64,000 nt of DNA, from assembly GCA_000727475.1 (NCBI GenBank), contig KL647307.1, positions 2,287,369 to 2,351,368 of the forward strand, in the 5' to 3' direction. Shown piece after piece: positions 37,701-52,300 of the stretch (positions are counted from its first letter, which is position 1; each line of letters starts with the position of its first letter). The notes under the pieces are model-generated. The model made no database searches, had not been told where the DNA came from, and saw only the letters and a list, made by a program, of their open reading frames with translations. The stretch is from Sarcocystis neurona. Lineage: Eukaryota > Apicomplexa > Conoidasida > Eucoccidiorida > Sarcocystidae. The position numbers and the translations under genes are program-made.

Positions 37701-40700
37701 TCGCTGCTGTTGCTGCTGAGAGCTCGGCCGTTGCTGCTGCTGCTCTTCCTCCTACTTCACGCGCTACACCACATTGTCCCGTCTCTGCTGGGGCCGACGC
37801 TTGCTCGGCTTCGGTTTCTTCTCTTCGAAAGCCTGGGAGTGTCGCCGCTGCTTCTGCGTCGGATTTTCTCCGTCCGCCATCGCTGCTGCTCTATCACTCG
37901 CCGTTCGCGCTCGAGTTGCCCGTGCGGGAGTGCGTCGCTGCGGTCGAGGCGCAGCTGGCTCGACAGGCAAACGGAGGCAGCAGCAGCGCCGGCACTGCTG
38001 CGGCAGGAGGAGGAAGCAGCAACAGTGGCCTTGCAACGACCACAGAGGAGTACGTCGGTATATGTGTGACGAGGGCCCAGCTGCAGCCGCTACTGGCTTG
38101 CCTTTTCAAATACGAGCGGGGATTGATCATTGCTGCTGCTGCCGAGGTGGCTGCGCTGCTCGAGCGCTACCTGGAGGTGAGCAGCAGGAGCAACATCAGC
38201 AGCACCAACAGCAGCAACAGCAGCAGCAACAGCAACAGCAACACCAGCAGCACCAACAGCAACAGAAGCAACAGCAACAGCAACCGCAGCAGCCACAGCA
38301 GCAACAGCAGCAGCAGGGGCAGCTCCGGCGCGAGAGAACGACGACAGAAGCAGCAGTCGGAGAACCGCAAGCGTCACACGTGGAGCAGCAGCAGCAGCAA
38401 CAGCAGCCCGCAGAGGGCCGCTTTGTCAGAAGAGGAACACCGCAACACGCGTCCGGCATCTGCAGCATTAGCAGCAACACAGCGAAGAGCGACGGCAGCA
38501 GCTGGAGTGGCCGCCGGCCTCTTAGCAGCAGCAACAGCAGCATGTCCTACAGGCAGTGCCCTAGAAGAAAGAAGAACTTTTCCAGCACCAGAGCTTGCGA
38601 CGACTTTACAGGAATAGGGACACACAGAGACACTTTTTTCTTCCATGCTTCTCCCTCTGTGTCTCCCTCTCCCTGTCGCGTCTCGCTTTCTGTCTCTCCG
38701 CGTCCTGCAGTACGAGTGCATGCATATATCTGCATGCTGCACTCCACTCTGTCTCTCCTTAGATATATTTCACAGACCTTCCTGTCTCCGTCTCTCCTTC
38801 TAACAGCGCTCTACGTCTCCGCATGCACCTCTTCTGTTCAACGGCTCGAAGGGAAGTCAGCTGCGCTCCTGGCGCTGCCCCGGGTCGACGAGAAGGGAGG
38901 AAAAGAGAGGAGCTGCTACAGCAGCAGCACACCCTCGGACGAACAGATCTCTGCATGCGTCTGGCTCTCCCTGTGGCGGCATTACAGCTACACTACTTCC
39001 ACAAAACAACCACGGCATTTCTATCTCTGTCTCTCTGTCCTTGTCTCCCTATATATATATATATATATGGATATGCCTCTCTTCGGAGCAGTTGCATACG
39101 CCTGTGTTTTTGCTTCCCTTTATTGCCTAGCCTTGAAGTAGCTACAGCGTTTGTCTGCCTGTCCCTCTCTGTGAGTCTCCCTATATGTGTGTATGCCTCT
39201 GTATATGAATAGTCACATATGCCTGTATTCTCTTTTCTACTTGCCGTCTCCGTCATTTTCGCCCTCAACACGTGTATGTGTGTGTGTCTCTCTTCGTTTC
39301 TGCTGCGTGTCTCCGTCTCTCTGTCTCGTCGCGTCTCCCTGTCCCCTTCTCTCTCGCAGTGTGGGGTCCTTCTCTTTTCTGGCCGCCACGTGTCTCCTGG
39401 TGTTCGTCGCAGCAATCCCCCCTCGGTCTGTCTCTCTTTTGCTGCTCTCTTCTCTCTTCTTCTGGCCGTGCGCGCTTCGGTGGGTCTTCCGTTTTCGCGC
39501 GGTCCGCGCACACGCCTCCTTGCGGCTCTCCTTCTCGGCCACCGTGGGCGCGGGTGTCTTCGCTGTCACACGTAGTAGACAGACTTAGGCGACTTGCTGC
39601 TGCTGGTGCTGCTGCTGCGTGTTCGGGCAAAAAACAGGTGGAAGAGTTGTTCGAAGAAAGCAGAGAAACCGTCGCCAAGGTGCTCTCCATGAAGAGGACG
39701 CAGGTCGACACCCAGACCCTCGCGCTGCTGCAGCGCAGTCACCAGGCGCTGCCCCACAAAAATCGTCTCCTCTCGAAAGTCCTGCATTTCATTCAAACGT
39801 CTCCTGGTATGTCTATTCTTCTTCTTCTTCGCCTCTTCTCTATTTCGCTCTCTTTTCTTCTTCTCGTCGCCCAGGGCCTGCGCAGGTGGCACGTCTCTAT
39901 GTACATATGTCTGCATGCGTGTGTGTGTTTCTGCGGGAGGGGTAGCGCATCTGTCTCTTCCGTTCTTACAAAATCTGTAAATCTTAAATATATTCATCAC
40001 GTACATTCAGCCTCTGCATATATCTACACAATGCTTAGTTCCTATATATATACATATATATTTGGTGGCAGTCTTACATGTATGCAGACAGCGTGCTGAC
40101 CTTACATACATGTACACACTGTGCTGCGGTCTTATATATATATATATATATACGTACCCTGTGTTGATCACATATATACATGTATACATATGTTGCGATC
40201 ATATATATACAAAGTGTGTTCAATGTATACATATATGTGTGTATGTGTGTGTACGCATTGTTGACGTCTTAAATACATGTACCTGCTGTGGGTTGACGTC
40301 TTGCCGATATACACTCTGTTGAGGTTTTATATATATACATATATATACGTACATACGTATATATGTGTACGTATATATACGTACATACATATATATGTGT
40401 ACGTATATATACGTACTTACATATATGCGTACATCCATATATACGTATATGTATATATATGTACATAACGACATACATGCATTCATACATACGTACACAT
40501 ATGTATCTACGTATATATACATATGCATGCTACTTTGAGGTCACACATGTGTCTATACGGTGTTTATGGCAATGCATGCAAACTGACGTACCTCCGAATA
40601 CGCATGGATTTATACCCGTAGATGCCCATATACGAATACAATCAAACACCAGCATACATATATGTGTGTAGCTACCCGTCCCTGCAGAGGTATGTATGCA

Positions 40701-43700
40701 TGCATGCATATTCGTGGGCACAGAGAAACTTCTGGAAACGTGTCTTGGCGAAGAGAAGGGCCAGGGTGCGAGGAATTTGTGATAGTGTGGCGCTGCCGTT
40801 GTACGCAGACGTACGCATGCATGAGAGGGACAGGCGAGGTGCTTCGAAGCAGCAATGTTAATTTTTGTCTAAGTTTCGCAAGGCAGAGAGAAAGTTTTCT
40901 GCATTAGTATGCCTGTTCCTCTATCGAGATACCCAGCAGAACTTCTCTTCTGCAGGGGCACACCAACTCTGTAGGTGATTCCCTCCCCGTCCCACTTGCT
41001 GCACGTTTGCTGCTGGTGCTTCTTCGGTTGCTGCTGCTGCTGCTGTTTCTGCGTGCGCTGCTCTCTCGCTTCCTTCTGCTGATCTCTTTGTTCGTGCTGC
41101 TGCCGGCCTTCTTCGTCGTTGGCTGCTGTGTTGCTTTCCTCGTTGTCCTCGTCTTCCTGCTGCTGTTGCTCTTCCTCGTCTTCGTCTCCTCTTCCTATCT
41201 CTGCTGCTCCTGCTGCTTCCTCCGTCGTTTGTTTCGTGTTTCTGCTGCTGCTGCAGCTCTCTTATTCTCCTTCGTCCTGCTGCAGCTGTCGGTCTTTCCT
41301 TACTTGTTTCTTGCTTTTGCCTCCCACTTCCCTCCCTGCTTTGCAGTGTGGCGGTCGCCTCAGTTTTTTCAGCGGTACATGCGTTCGTACGGCCACTTCG
41401 CGCAGTCCCTCCCTCGTCTTCACGACTGCCTCCAGCGGCTGTCGACTCTCGGCGGGGGCAGCCAGGAATACGCAGCCGTTTCTTTGCCGGCGAGGCAGTT
41501 AATATTGATGAGGAGACAGAAGCCCCTTCCTGAGCTGCTTCGGCAGGTGCTGCGTCGCGTCGCGGACTACGTCTCGCCAGCTACCTTGCACTGCAGTTTC
41601 CTTGCTGCTGGCCTCAGTACACTTCCGCCGCCTTCTGCGGCGCTCGCTGCTTCTTGCTGTTGTGTGCTGCCGCCTGCTGCTGCTACGCCGGGCGTGGGCG
41701 CCTGCCGCCCCGTTTCTCCCGTTGCTGCGGGAGACCCGGTCGACGCGAACGCCTGCCTCTCTTCCTCCTCCTCCATCAGCAGGAGCAGCTGCTGCAGCGG
41801 CACAGGGGCCCCAGGGACCTGCTGCCATTCTAGAGCCGGACGCGTCTGCCTCAGTGGAGTCACTCCCTGCTGCAGCATCGCAGGAGGAGGGGCAGCCGCA
41901 GCCGCCGCCTGCTGCAGCCTCTCCTCTTCCTTCTCCTCTGCGGGCTGTTGCTGCTGTTGCTGCTGCGAGAACGGCTGCTGCAGCGCCGCCGCAGAGGCTC
42001 ACGGCGGTTCACACAGACTCGTCTTTGCTCAGAAAACTTTCTCCGCTGCTGCTGCTGGTTTTGCTCAAGCGTCTCACGCTGCTGCGCTGCAATTGCTGCC
42101 GTCCTCTGCCGCGCCCTCTGCCGTCAGCAGCAGTTGCGGCAGGGCCACAGAGAAAGCCACCAGGACGGCAGAGGGCAACTCATCTCTTCCGCGGCTGCCG
42201 CTGTGTTGCTGCCCTTCGAAAGGGCTTGCCGCCTGCTGCGGCACAGCTCTGGCTGTTGCTGCTGCTGCCCTTCCCGCTCCCGCTGCTGCTGTTGCTGGAG
42301 GAGAAGAAGTACAAGAAGACGAAGCAGCGCCGTGCCGCTGCGCTGCGGCTGCTGCAGACGACCGCTGCTGCGGCTGCTGGCGCCTCAGTGCTTCACATGG
42401 AGGAGAAGAGCAGCAGCAGCAGCCACGAACGGAAAGCTCTGCTAAGGGACGTGGGGCAGGCGTGCCTCTGCTGCCTGCGACACCGCGTAGCGGAGCCTCG
42501 TGCACGGCGCTGCAGGAGCTCCACCGCACGCGTCAGCCTCTCAGCAGCAGCAGCAGCAACGTCGTGTGGGGTGGTCACCGGCGAGGCGCAGGCGCTGCAG
42601 CAACGCCTTCAGCAGCCGCAGCCGCTTTCGCCGGGAGGGGCGGAGGCCCGTCGTTTCCTCCTTTCGCCTTCGCGCCGTCTCCCTCTTCCCCGTCTCCGTC
42701 TCCGGCGTTGGTTGGGGGAGCGGCAGGAGCGCAGGCCACGCCGAGCTGCAGCGGCCGCGCGGCGTCGAGCAGCCGCAGCTGCGCGGACGACGTGCTGCAG
42801 CAGCAGCTTCTCGGCGGACTCCTCGAGGAGCTGCTCCACGACTACTTGGGGTGTACAGACACCGCGCTGATGTGTCTCTTCCTTCATCCGAACAATAACG
42901 TCAAGCGTCTTGCCATGCAGGTCTACGTCAGGTATAGCTCCCCGAGGATGCTGCTGCTGCTGCAGTAACGACGACCACCTACGGCCGTCGCGCAGCAGCA
43001 CCGGCTGCGGCGCCGCTTCCTGTTCTATCTCCCAGCCGTCTCTCTGTCTCTGTCTCTCTAGATCGTCGCAGCATACTCCTGGTTTACACCGATGTGCTCG
43101 TCTTCGGTGCAACGCATGCAATCTCCCACACGAAATTGGGCCCGCCACACAAGTTCACATGTCTACACACATACAGAGGTAAATACTCGTGTACCTGAAA
43201 ATTTATATATATACATAGAGAGAGAGAGCTACCTATACATGCACACATATACATATATGTATGGCAGGCGCTTCGCATTCACGTGTACACGTACATATAT
43301 ACATATATGTATGGAAGGCGCTAAGTATTCGCGTATATATATACATATGTATATAAAAAAATTTATATGTATATGTGGAAACCGCTACGTACTCGTGTGT
43401 ACATATATATATATATATATATGCGGAAGGCGCTACGTACGCGTGTGTTTCTACATCTATATGTGCGTGTGTATACATATGTATACATATATATATATAT
43501 ACATATGTATGTGTGGAAAGCCCTGTGTTTCGTCGAGACTGTCTCTGCGGAGAGTAGTTTCACGTAGAACTTTTTAAAGGAGGCCGGTTTGGCCGCTTGG
43601 GCAGGTGTGGGCAGCGCAGCTTTGCAGATGTTTCTACGCAGTACGAGAATCTCCTGGCGGGGTGCCTGGGGAGTGCGAGCTCTTCTTCTGGGCTTCAAAG

Positions 43701-46700
43701 AAGGGCCTCTTGAAAGTGTGTCGTGAGGAGGGCAGAATGCGACGGGGCACAGAGGAAGAGGTCTCCCTAGGCAGAGGAGAACTTGCTGCGGAGGGTGTCT
43801 TGGTGTGTTTCGGTGGGGCATGCACACGTCTCTGTCTCGCTTAGTCAGACACACACGTTGGCAGATTGAGCGGTGGACGCGGAGACGTAGAGGTGCACTT
43901 TTTCCCCGCGCCGAGCAGTAGGCAACACACTTCAACTTGGCCGAAGAAACGCCAGGTGCTGCTGTTCTCTCTCTTGCGGATGCGCCGGGGAGCTGCCTCG
44001 CTCTGTCGAACCGCCGCGGCGCGCTGGCATTGCCGCGCACGGCTGCTGCTCTCTGCTGCGCTGCTGCTCTCTGCTGCGCTGCTGCTCTTTGCTGCGCTGC
44101 TGCTCTTTGCTGCGCTGCTGCTCTCTGCTGCGCCGCTGCTCTGTTGTTGCACTGCTGCTCTGTTATTTCGCTGCTGCTCTGTTATTTCGCCGCTGCTCTC
44201 TGCTGTGGCTCTGCTGCCGCGGTGATGCTCTCTGTTGCGATGCTGCTCTGCCGCTGCCCTGCTGCTCTACTGCTGCTCTGCTGCTGCGCTGCGACTCTGC
44301 TGCTGCGGTGCTGCTGTACTGCTGCGGAGTGTAACTTCTGCAAATTGTAGCGCTGTTGTTGCTCCGACGTTTTGCTGCTGCTGCTGCAGAAGGCTGCTGC
44401 AGCGTGAGCTGGCTGCTGCCATGGCGACGTGCTGGCCCTGCCCCGCAGCGCTCCCCGTCCTGAGACGTATGTGGCTGTAGGAGTTATCCTGCCTCGCCTG
44501 TGTCTGCTGCTTCACTGCTGCAGCCACGCGGCACCGGGCTGCTGCCGCTCCGGGTCTGCTGCTGCCACTCCCTGCTGTTGCATAGCTGCTGCTGCTGCTG
44601 CCTTTGTGAGGTGGCTGCTGACTTCACGTGGACGAGTGGCTGCTGCCGTTAAGAAGAATCCTGCGGCTGGTTACTGGCCGCTGCGTCTCCCTGTGGGGCT
44701 GCATGGGTACTTGTACGTCGTTGCCATTTCTGTGCAGAGATGCTGCTGCTGTTGTGCGAGAAGCGCGGTGTGCTGCTCGTTCAAATTGCTACCGCTGGTT
44801 TGTATATGCTTGTTTTCTTTTCTACTGGCAGTTGCCTGATGGGTGGGCAGTCGCCTGCGGTTCACTGCTGCCACGGCACCGGCTAGCATCCGAGCCAGGC
44901 GCAGCGTCTGCAGAGGAGGTGGTGCTGCTGCTGGGATGGGTGTTGCTGCTGCTGCTCGTGCTCCGCAGCCGGTGGTGTCGGCGGGCTGCTGCTGATGAGA
45001 ACCTTCTATCTCTGCTGCTGCAGCCGCTGTGGCGCCGCCGGCACACATGTACATGTTTCTCTTTGTTTCCCATTTTGAGAGAGAGCCCGTTACTTGCTGC
45101 AGCTGGTCATCTTAGCTGCTGCTGCATCTGCGGTGTTGCTGCTGCTGCTGTGTGGTGTGTCAGTCGTCACTACGGGCGCCACGGGCTCCACGGCGTGCGG
45201 ATTCACGCGGTCGGAGACGTGTGGGCCTCGCCGTCTTCGGTGGACGAAGAGGCGCACCCACCAGCAGCAGACGCTGCAACAGCAGCAGCAGCCACAGAAA
45301 CTGCGGCAGGCGGCAGATCGTCGGCAGCGTACATCACGCCCGGTGTCGCAGCAGCAGCAGCAACCGGAGGCGGCGTCAGCAACTCTCTGCTTTTCTCTGG
45401 CGCGTGGCCTGCAGGCGTCGTCGCTGCAGGGGCCGGCGTAGCAGCAGCAGAGAGAAGCATACCAGCAAGCTGCTGCTGGCCCTACACTCCCCCTGAGGCT
45501 GCTGCTGTTGCTGCAGGAGCAGCAGAGGAAACTGAGCGGCCAGGCCAAAGTCCCATATCAGCTCGGCAGTGCCGGGCCAACCTTTGCTCCGGTGTACGAC
45601 CCGTGCGAGACGAAGCTGCTGCAGCTGCTTCAACGACTGCGAAGGCGACTGCGGCTGTTTTAGCAGGAGACAGTGGAGCTGGCGTGGTCAACAGCCAGGA
45701 GCTGCTGCAGCAGCAGCAGCGTCTGCTGCAGGCAGCAGCAGCAGAGCAGCAGCACGGCATTACGACTCACCACCGCCAGCGCTGCATCCCTCTCCTTGGT
45801 GTCTGGACCCACCACGCGGTTCTCACGCACGAATTTTTAGTCGGCACGCTAGACCAAATTAATATAAACTCTCCTTCAGCTTCCTGCTGGTCGCAGTCTT
45901 CTTCCGTCTCTCAGCCGTCGTCTTTATCTTCGTTGCCCGTTCCCCCTGCTCCCTCCTCCACCTCCTCTTCCTCCGTCCTGAGCAGCAGTGGGTCACGAGG
46001 CACCGCTGCTGTTGCTGTTTCGAATTCTCGGCTCCTGGACCCCTCTGTGGAGGTTGACGCAGCAGCAAGAAGGCGAACAGCAGCAACCCTCAGCAGCAGC
46101 AGCAACAGAGCGGCGCCACCAGGAGGCGCGTCTGCTGCTGCTCCTTCTCCTCCTCCTACCGCCTCGAGCAACTCGACAGAGCAACTGCAGCAGCCGGGAG
46201 GGTATGCGCAGCACCCGACGCAACAGCAGCAGGAGCGGGAGGATTGTCGTCCGCTTGAGACAAGGAGGCAGCAGGAGCACCAGACGCTTCATGTGGAGGC
46301 TGCTGCTGGACACAAATCAGGAGAGAAAGGAGCCGCGCAGCAGCAGCAGCGACCAGTCTCTCCTGGTGCGTCCACAGGCTCCGGCGGGAGCTGGAGCGAA
46401 GGCTGCAGCAGCAGCAGAAGCAGCTTCTTGCGTCCGCAGCAGGAACCCCACACGCAGCAGCAACAGCAGCACTCTCGTCTTCACAACAGCGTTGCGTCTT
46501 CCATCAGCAGCAACGGCAGCAGCTTGCCCACACAGCAGTCTTCCCCCAGCAGCTGCTGCAACTCTGTTGATACAACGACGCCGGCTGCAGCGACGAATCC
46601 TGACCTCCTCCAAGCCCCCCGCCTGCTTGCTGCTGCTGACGAAGAAATTGCCCCAGCAGCCACAGGGAGGCTGTCTGTAGCAGCTGCTGCTCCGGCGAAT

Positions 46701-49315
46701 GCATGTAGCTCTCACCAGCAGAGCTTCTCCTTGGGGCATATGCTCCCGCCGCCCTCTCTCTACGGGGATGCTGCGGCAGCTGATGGGGCGGCCGCAGCAG
46801 GGGAGGGCGACGAGATCAGGAGAGACGGCGCCGACAGAAGCAGCCGAGGCGTCAGCAGGACGACGACAGCATCTACCAAGCACAGCGTCTCGGGAGAGGC
46901 GAAGCTACTACTCGCTGAACCGTCGACAGCAGCAGCAGCGGGAGAACAGGCAGAAGCAGCGGCAGTTGCTGAGGCAGCTCTCGCAGGTGGAAATGCTTCG
47001 AAGCAGCACAGCTCCACAGACGCTGCTGCAGACGGCGGTCCAAAGACGGGCCAAGCAGCACCAGAAAATGACGACGGAGAAGAAGAAGAAAAACACGAGG
47101 AAATACCGGGCTCTCCTCTCCCCATGAGTCAGAGCCTTGGCGCCGCACCGCAGCCGTCCCTGGTAGCGAACAGCAGTGCTGCCGCTGCTTCCTTTGGGTG
47201 CGCTACGCCAGCAGCAGCAGGGGCACTTGCCAGGCCAGGCGGCGGTCCTCCTTCGTTTTCTGCAACAAGAACAGCAGAGTCCTCTCTCGCGAGGGGAGCA
47301 GGTGTGTCAGCAGCAGAGACGGCTGGGTGGGGGAGGACTGACGCGGCGGCGACGAAGAAGCAGCAGCAGAGGAACGAAGGCAACACATACGAGGAGGCGA
47401 TGTTGCTGCAGCAGCAGCAGGTAGCATTCCAGCAGCAGCAGCAGGCAGCGTCCCAGCAGCAGCAGCAGGCAGCGTCCCAGCAGCAGAAGCAGGTAGCCTT
47501 GCAGCAGCAGCAGCAGGTAGCGTACCAGCGGCAGCAGCAGATAGTGTTGCAGCAGCAGCAACAGCAACTGGAGCAGCGGGTGAGGAGCAGCGGCGAGCGC
47601 GGCGGGGAGGAATGGAGAGCAGAAATGCGGGCGCCGCAGTTGGTGGGAACGGCAGCAGCTGCAGGTCCCCCTGCAAAGGCGGAGTCGACAAGCGCAGCAG
47701 GAGCAGCCGAAAGCGGGGAGGTAAGGCAGGGGAAAGGGTGGGAAGCGCTGCGAGGCGGCAGCAAGCTCTTGCACCTGCTGACCTGCTTTGCCGAAGAGAA
47801 CGGCGACTACGACGACGAAGGAGTCCTGGCGCGGTCGCAGCAGAGCGTCGCCGCGGTGTTTGACGGCTTCAGTGCTTTCGAAGAGACATTTCTTGACAGT
47901 TTGCTCGGTGAGTCGGCCTGCAAGCATGCGCAGAAGCTTTTCTGTATGGCGGACGGGAGGGATGTAGGATGGAAGACGGGCAAAGAAGCGGGCAGCAGAG
48001 GAGCCCGAAACTCTCCCCACACCCAGAAAAGACGGGAAGGGGTCTTCCCTGGCCGCGACACCACCTCCTTCCCACACGAGCAGCAGCACCAGCAGCAGCA
48101 ACATAGAGAGAACGACTTCCCACGTGCGTTTTTATGTGAGGAACACCGCACACGCATGCAAGCCGCTGTGTGTATATACGTTCAGCCACGCGCTTTCCTG
48201 TAGAACTCTTTATTTCCCGTGGAGCGCAGAGAGAGCCACTTCGTCAAAGGAGGGGAGGAGGAGAAATGTTCTAGGCGAAGATAGATCGAGAGGAGAGCAG
48301 CAGCAGCAGCAGCAATTTCCTCTGCGCAGAGTCCGTCGTATATGAGCAGATAGACTGCCGCGCCCACACACGTCGGCACAGCAGAGGGTGAGAAGGTGCG
48401 GGAGCTCCAGCAGCAGGGGGGGAGGGGGCTGCAGCAGCAGGGAGGGGACTACCGCAGCAGCAGGGAAGGGGACGAAGCAGCAAAGAAGGGGGTAGGGCAG
48501 CAGGGAGGAGGCTACACGAGCAGGGAAGAGGTTATAGCAGCAAAGAGGAGGTTACAGCAGCAGCGTAGAGGCTACAGCAGCAGGGAAAAGGCTACAGCAG
48601 CAGGGAAGAGGCTACAGCAGCAGGGAAGGGGGTAGAGCAGGAGGGACGAGGTTAAAGCAGCAGGGACGACGTTAAAGCAGCAGGGACGACGTTAAAGCAG
48701 CAGGGAAGGGGATAAAGCAGCAGGGAAGGGGATGAAGCAGCAGGGAAGAGGCCACGACAGCAGGAGAGGGGGACTGCAGCAACAACAGCAGCAGTCTAGC
48801 GTCTGGGTTCAGAAGGTGCCCGTCCCAGTACATTCGCTCCTGCTGGGGAAGTTTTGAAGTGACCCGGGGAAGCTGGGCGCAGATATCTCTGCGTTGTGTC
48901 TTACTCACGCACAACTTCACTTGGCATCCACGTCAATGCCTTCCAGCTACACCGGCGTCTAGCTTCTTATTATTCTTCTCTGATGCTTTTTTGCCGTTTA
49001 TATATATACATGTACACACATAGAGAGAGCGGATACAGTGTATATATATATATGTAGGTGCATGAGAATATATATATATATATATATGCTTGTTCTCCCC
49101 ATATATATATATATATATATACATACATACACGCATATTATCTTCTGTGGTGCTTCCTGTTTCCCCCTAATATATATATATATATGTACACATGATGATA
49201 CAGACAGAGAGAGAGAGCGGAAACAGTGTCTATATATATATATATGTAGGTGCATGAATATATATATATATATGTATATGTCTTCCAACTACATTTGCGC
49301 GTGTATCCTTGTTCT

Positions 49316-49353
<38 letters not shown>

Positions 49354-52300
49354 GTATGTATATATGTATACAAATATAGGCGTATATAGGTACACGTGTG
49401 CGAGAGTTTCTGTGAAATGCCTGACGGTCTTTGTTTGCCGTTGAAGGTGCGAGTGCTGGACAACAATTGCAGCAGAAAGTATCTCCGCCTCGCCCCTGTT
49501 AAAGACTTCCTTTCGTCGTCCCCTCCCTGACCCGATGAAAGCAAGCCCAAGCGGTTTTCTTGCGCTGAGCTCTTCCCTGCTGCTGCACCCACCCACGCGC
49601 CCCTCCTGCCGCTGCTGCTCTCTCTCTCCTTGCGTGTAACACCTCAACACTGCCAGCTGCTGCTGCTGCCTGCCCTCGCGGCCGCTGCTGCTGCCTGCCC
49701 TCGCTGCTTCTGCTGCTACCTGCTCTCGCTGCTGCTGCTGCTACCTGCTCTCGCTGCTGCTGCTACCTGCTCTCGCTGCTGCTGCTGCTACCTGCTCTCG
49801 CTGCTGCTGCTACCTGCCCTCGCTGCTGCTGCTGCTGGCTGCCCTCCCTGCAGCTGCGTCTTGACCAGCGAGTCTCTCTTTGTCGCTGCTGCAGCGTCGG
49901 CGTGCTTCTCCGTGGGCGTTCGGGTTTCCTCCTTTCAAGTCTTCTTCTTCGAACCGCCCCTGCTGCGTCTAGCTCCTGCCGCTGCCTCTAAAAGAACTGC
50001 CTCTTCTGCTGTTTCCTAGGCATGCTGCTGCGTTCTGCCGTCGTTGCTGTTGCACAGCCTCTGTGCCTCCTGCTGCTGCTCCTGCTTTTGCTGCTGCGTA
50101 CGCCCATGCTACTGCTGCTGGCGCTCCTCATCTTGCCCCTGCTGCTGCTGCTGTTGCTGCTGCTGTTGCTGCTGCTGCATCTCGCGCCCTTGCGGAGCAT
50201 CCTCTTTCTGCTGCCTCCTCCTGCTGCTCTTGCTGCTGCTGCTGCCTCTCCTTTTTCTTCGTCCCGGGCTGGTGGCTGCTGCTGTCGGGGTTGCTATTGT
50301 TGCTGATGCCGCCTGCTGCAGTGCATGCGGTTGCTGCAAAAAGGTCACGCTGTTCCCCGCTGTCTTCAAGATCAGCCGTCGTCGCGATGTGCGCAGCAGC
50401 TGCTGGTGCTCCTGTCGGGCATTTTCACCTGCGGTTCTGTTGCTGCTGCTGCTGCCGTCACCCGGGGAAGTTTCTGTGACTGTCTTGCTGCTGCATCATG
50501 TGCCGCTGCCGCTGCTGCTGCTGTGCTGTTGACGTTTTTTGCTGCAGAGCTCCAGCACCTCAGCACGGTGATGCCGCCTCCTCCCCCCACGGTCGACGGC
50601 AAGCTGCTGCAGCTGTTCATAATAGATCTGCGACCAGCCGCAGGGGACGGAGGCGTACGCCACTTTCTGCTGCGGCAACCCGCATTCCACCTTTGCTGCT
50701 GTTCTGGCTTGCTACTGCTGCTGCCGCTTCCTGCTGCTACTGCTGCTTGCTGCTGCTACTGCTGCTTGCTAATGATGCTGCTACTTGCCACTGCTGCTGC
50801 TGTTTGCTTCTGCTGCTGCTGCTGGTGTTTGCTGCTGCTGCTCCTGGTGTTCCTAATCCTGCTGCTGCTGCTCCTGCTGTTGCAGCCGCTGCGCTTTCTC
50901 CCTCAGTGTTGCCGCTGCAGACGTGCGAGCTGATGCTGAGAACTGCGCTGATGTATTTCTGCTGCTGCTTCTCTTCTTCTCGCTTGAATTCTCTACTTGA
51001 AAAGTCTTTCTTTTTTCAGGGACAGCAATGCGTGGTGTCTTCGACTCTTCGACAGTCGCCCAACAAATCTGCCTCACGCTTCGCTCTCTGTATCTCTCCT
51101 CTGTATTTCCTCAGCTTGCCGCGCTGCTTGCCGCCTCCTCGGTGCTGCCGTCTGTTTCTAGAATGCCGCTTGACGTTGCTTCTGCGCGCCCTTGCCCTCT
51201 CCCGCGGCAGTAGCTGCAGCGCGGCCCACGGAAGAAGTTGCTTCCCTCGGGTTGCCAACGAAATTCTCCTGCCGCGGCTCGTTACACAGATGCCTTCGCC
51301 TGCTGCTGCTGCCGTCGCTCTTCCTCGTGCTGCTGCTGCTGTCGCTGCTATCACTCTGCGTCCTGCTGCTGTCGCTCATCTCGCTGCTGCTTGTGTGTCG
51401 CTCTCCCTGCTGCTGTCCCTTTTTCACTTCCTGCTGCTGTTGCTGTCTCTGCCTTGCCTGCCCTAGCCACGGCGTTGCTGCATTTGCTGCTGCTGCGCCT
51501 GCTGCTCCGTGTCCCCTGGTTGGGTGCTGAGGCCGTTGCTGCTGCCGCGAGTCCCCCCGGGACGCACCTCTGGCCTACACTTGCTGCTGCTGCTGTCGCC
51601 GTTCGGCACGCGTCGGCAACCGAAGAACAGCTGCATGCTGCTTCCCGCTGCTACTGCTGCTGCGTCATCGGTCCGCAGTGCGGTCTCGCCCAGCAGCCGG
51701 AGTGCCGGTTCTGCTGCTGCTGTCAAAAGTGCTTTGGCAAGAGACACGTCCTCGCCGCTGTGCTGCTGCTGCGGCTCCAGCTGCGGCTGCTGATGCTCCT
51801 GGGGCTGTTACTGCTGCTGCTGCGAGTGCTCCTGATGCTGCTGCCCTGACTGCTGCTGCTGGTGTAGCTGCTGCTGCTGTGACTGCTGCTGCTGCTGGTG
51901 TGCGCGCCCCCTTGCCGCAAGTCCTGCTGCAGGGCGCTGCTGCTTTGCGGCGCCTTCTCTGTGTTCCCATGCAGGGCTCCAGCGGATCCGACGCGGCATG
52001 CGCGGCGACTGTGGGGCGGCTGCTGAACGAGGCAGCAGGAATATTGAGCGCCTGCCGCATTTCTCTGGTAGTCGTCGTCCTGCTCTCTGGCAGACTACCC
52101 ACGCCGACACAGGAGCCACTTGCTGCTGCTGCTGCGGCGCTGCAACAGCAGCAGAAACTTCGGCGGCAGCAGCCTGGCGTAGCGTACACGCGCTGCTGCT
52201 GTCGACGTGACGGAGGGACTCTGCGCCTTGCCGGCTCCTGCGGCAAGGACCTGCTCCTCCCATCAGAAGCATCACTCGTACCTGCTGCTGCCGTCTGTAC

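Noticed and set aside
44628..45163. Upstream part of the 1,191-codon frame as ACC coding sequence
   Set aside because: There is no family similarity before SRHYGRHG, and the phase-2 acceptor GTGTCAG at 45163 joins exactly to the end of exon 19.
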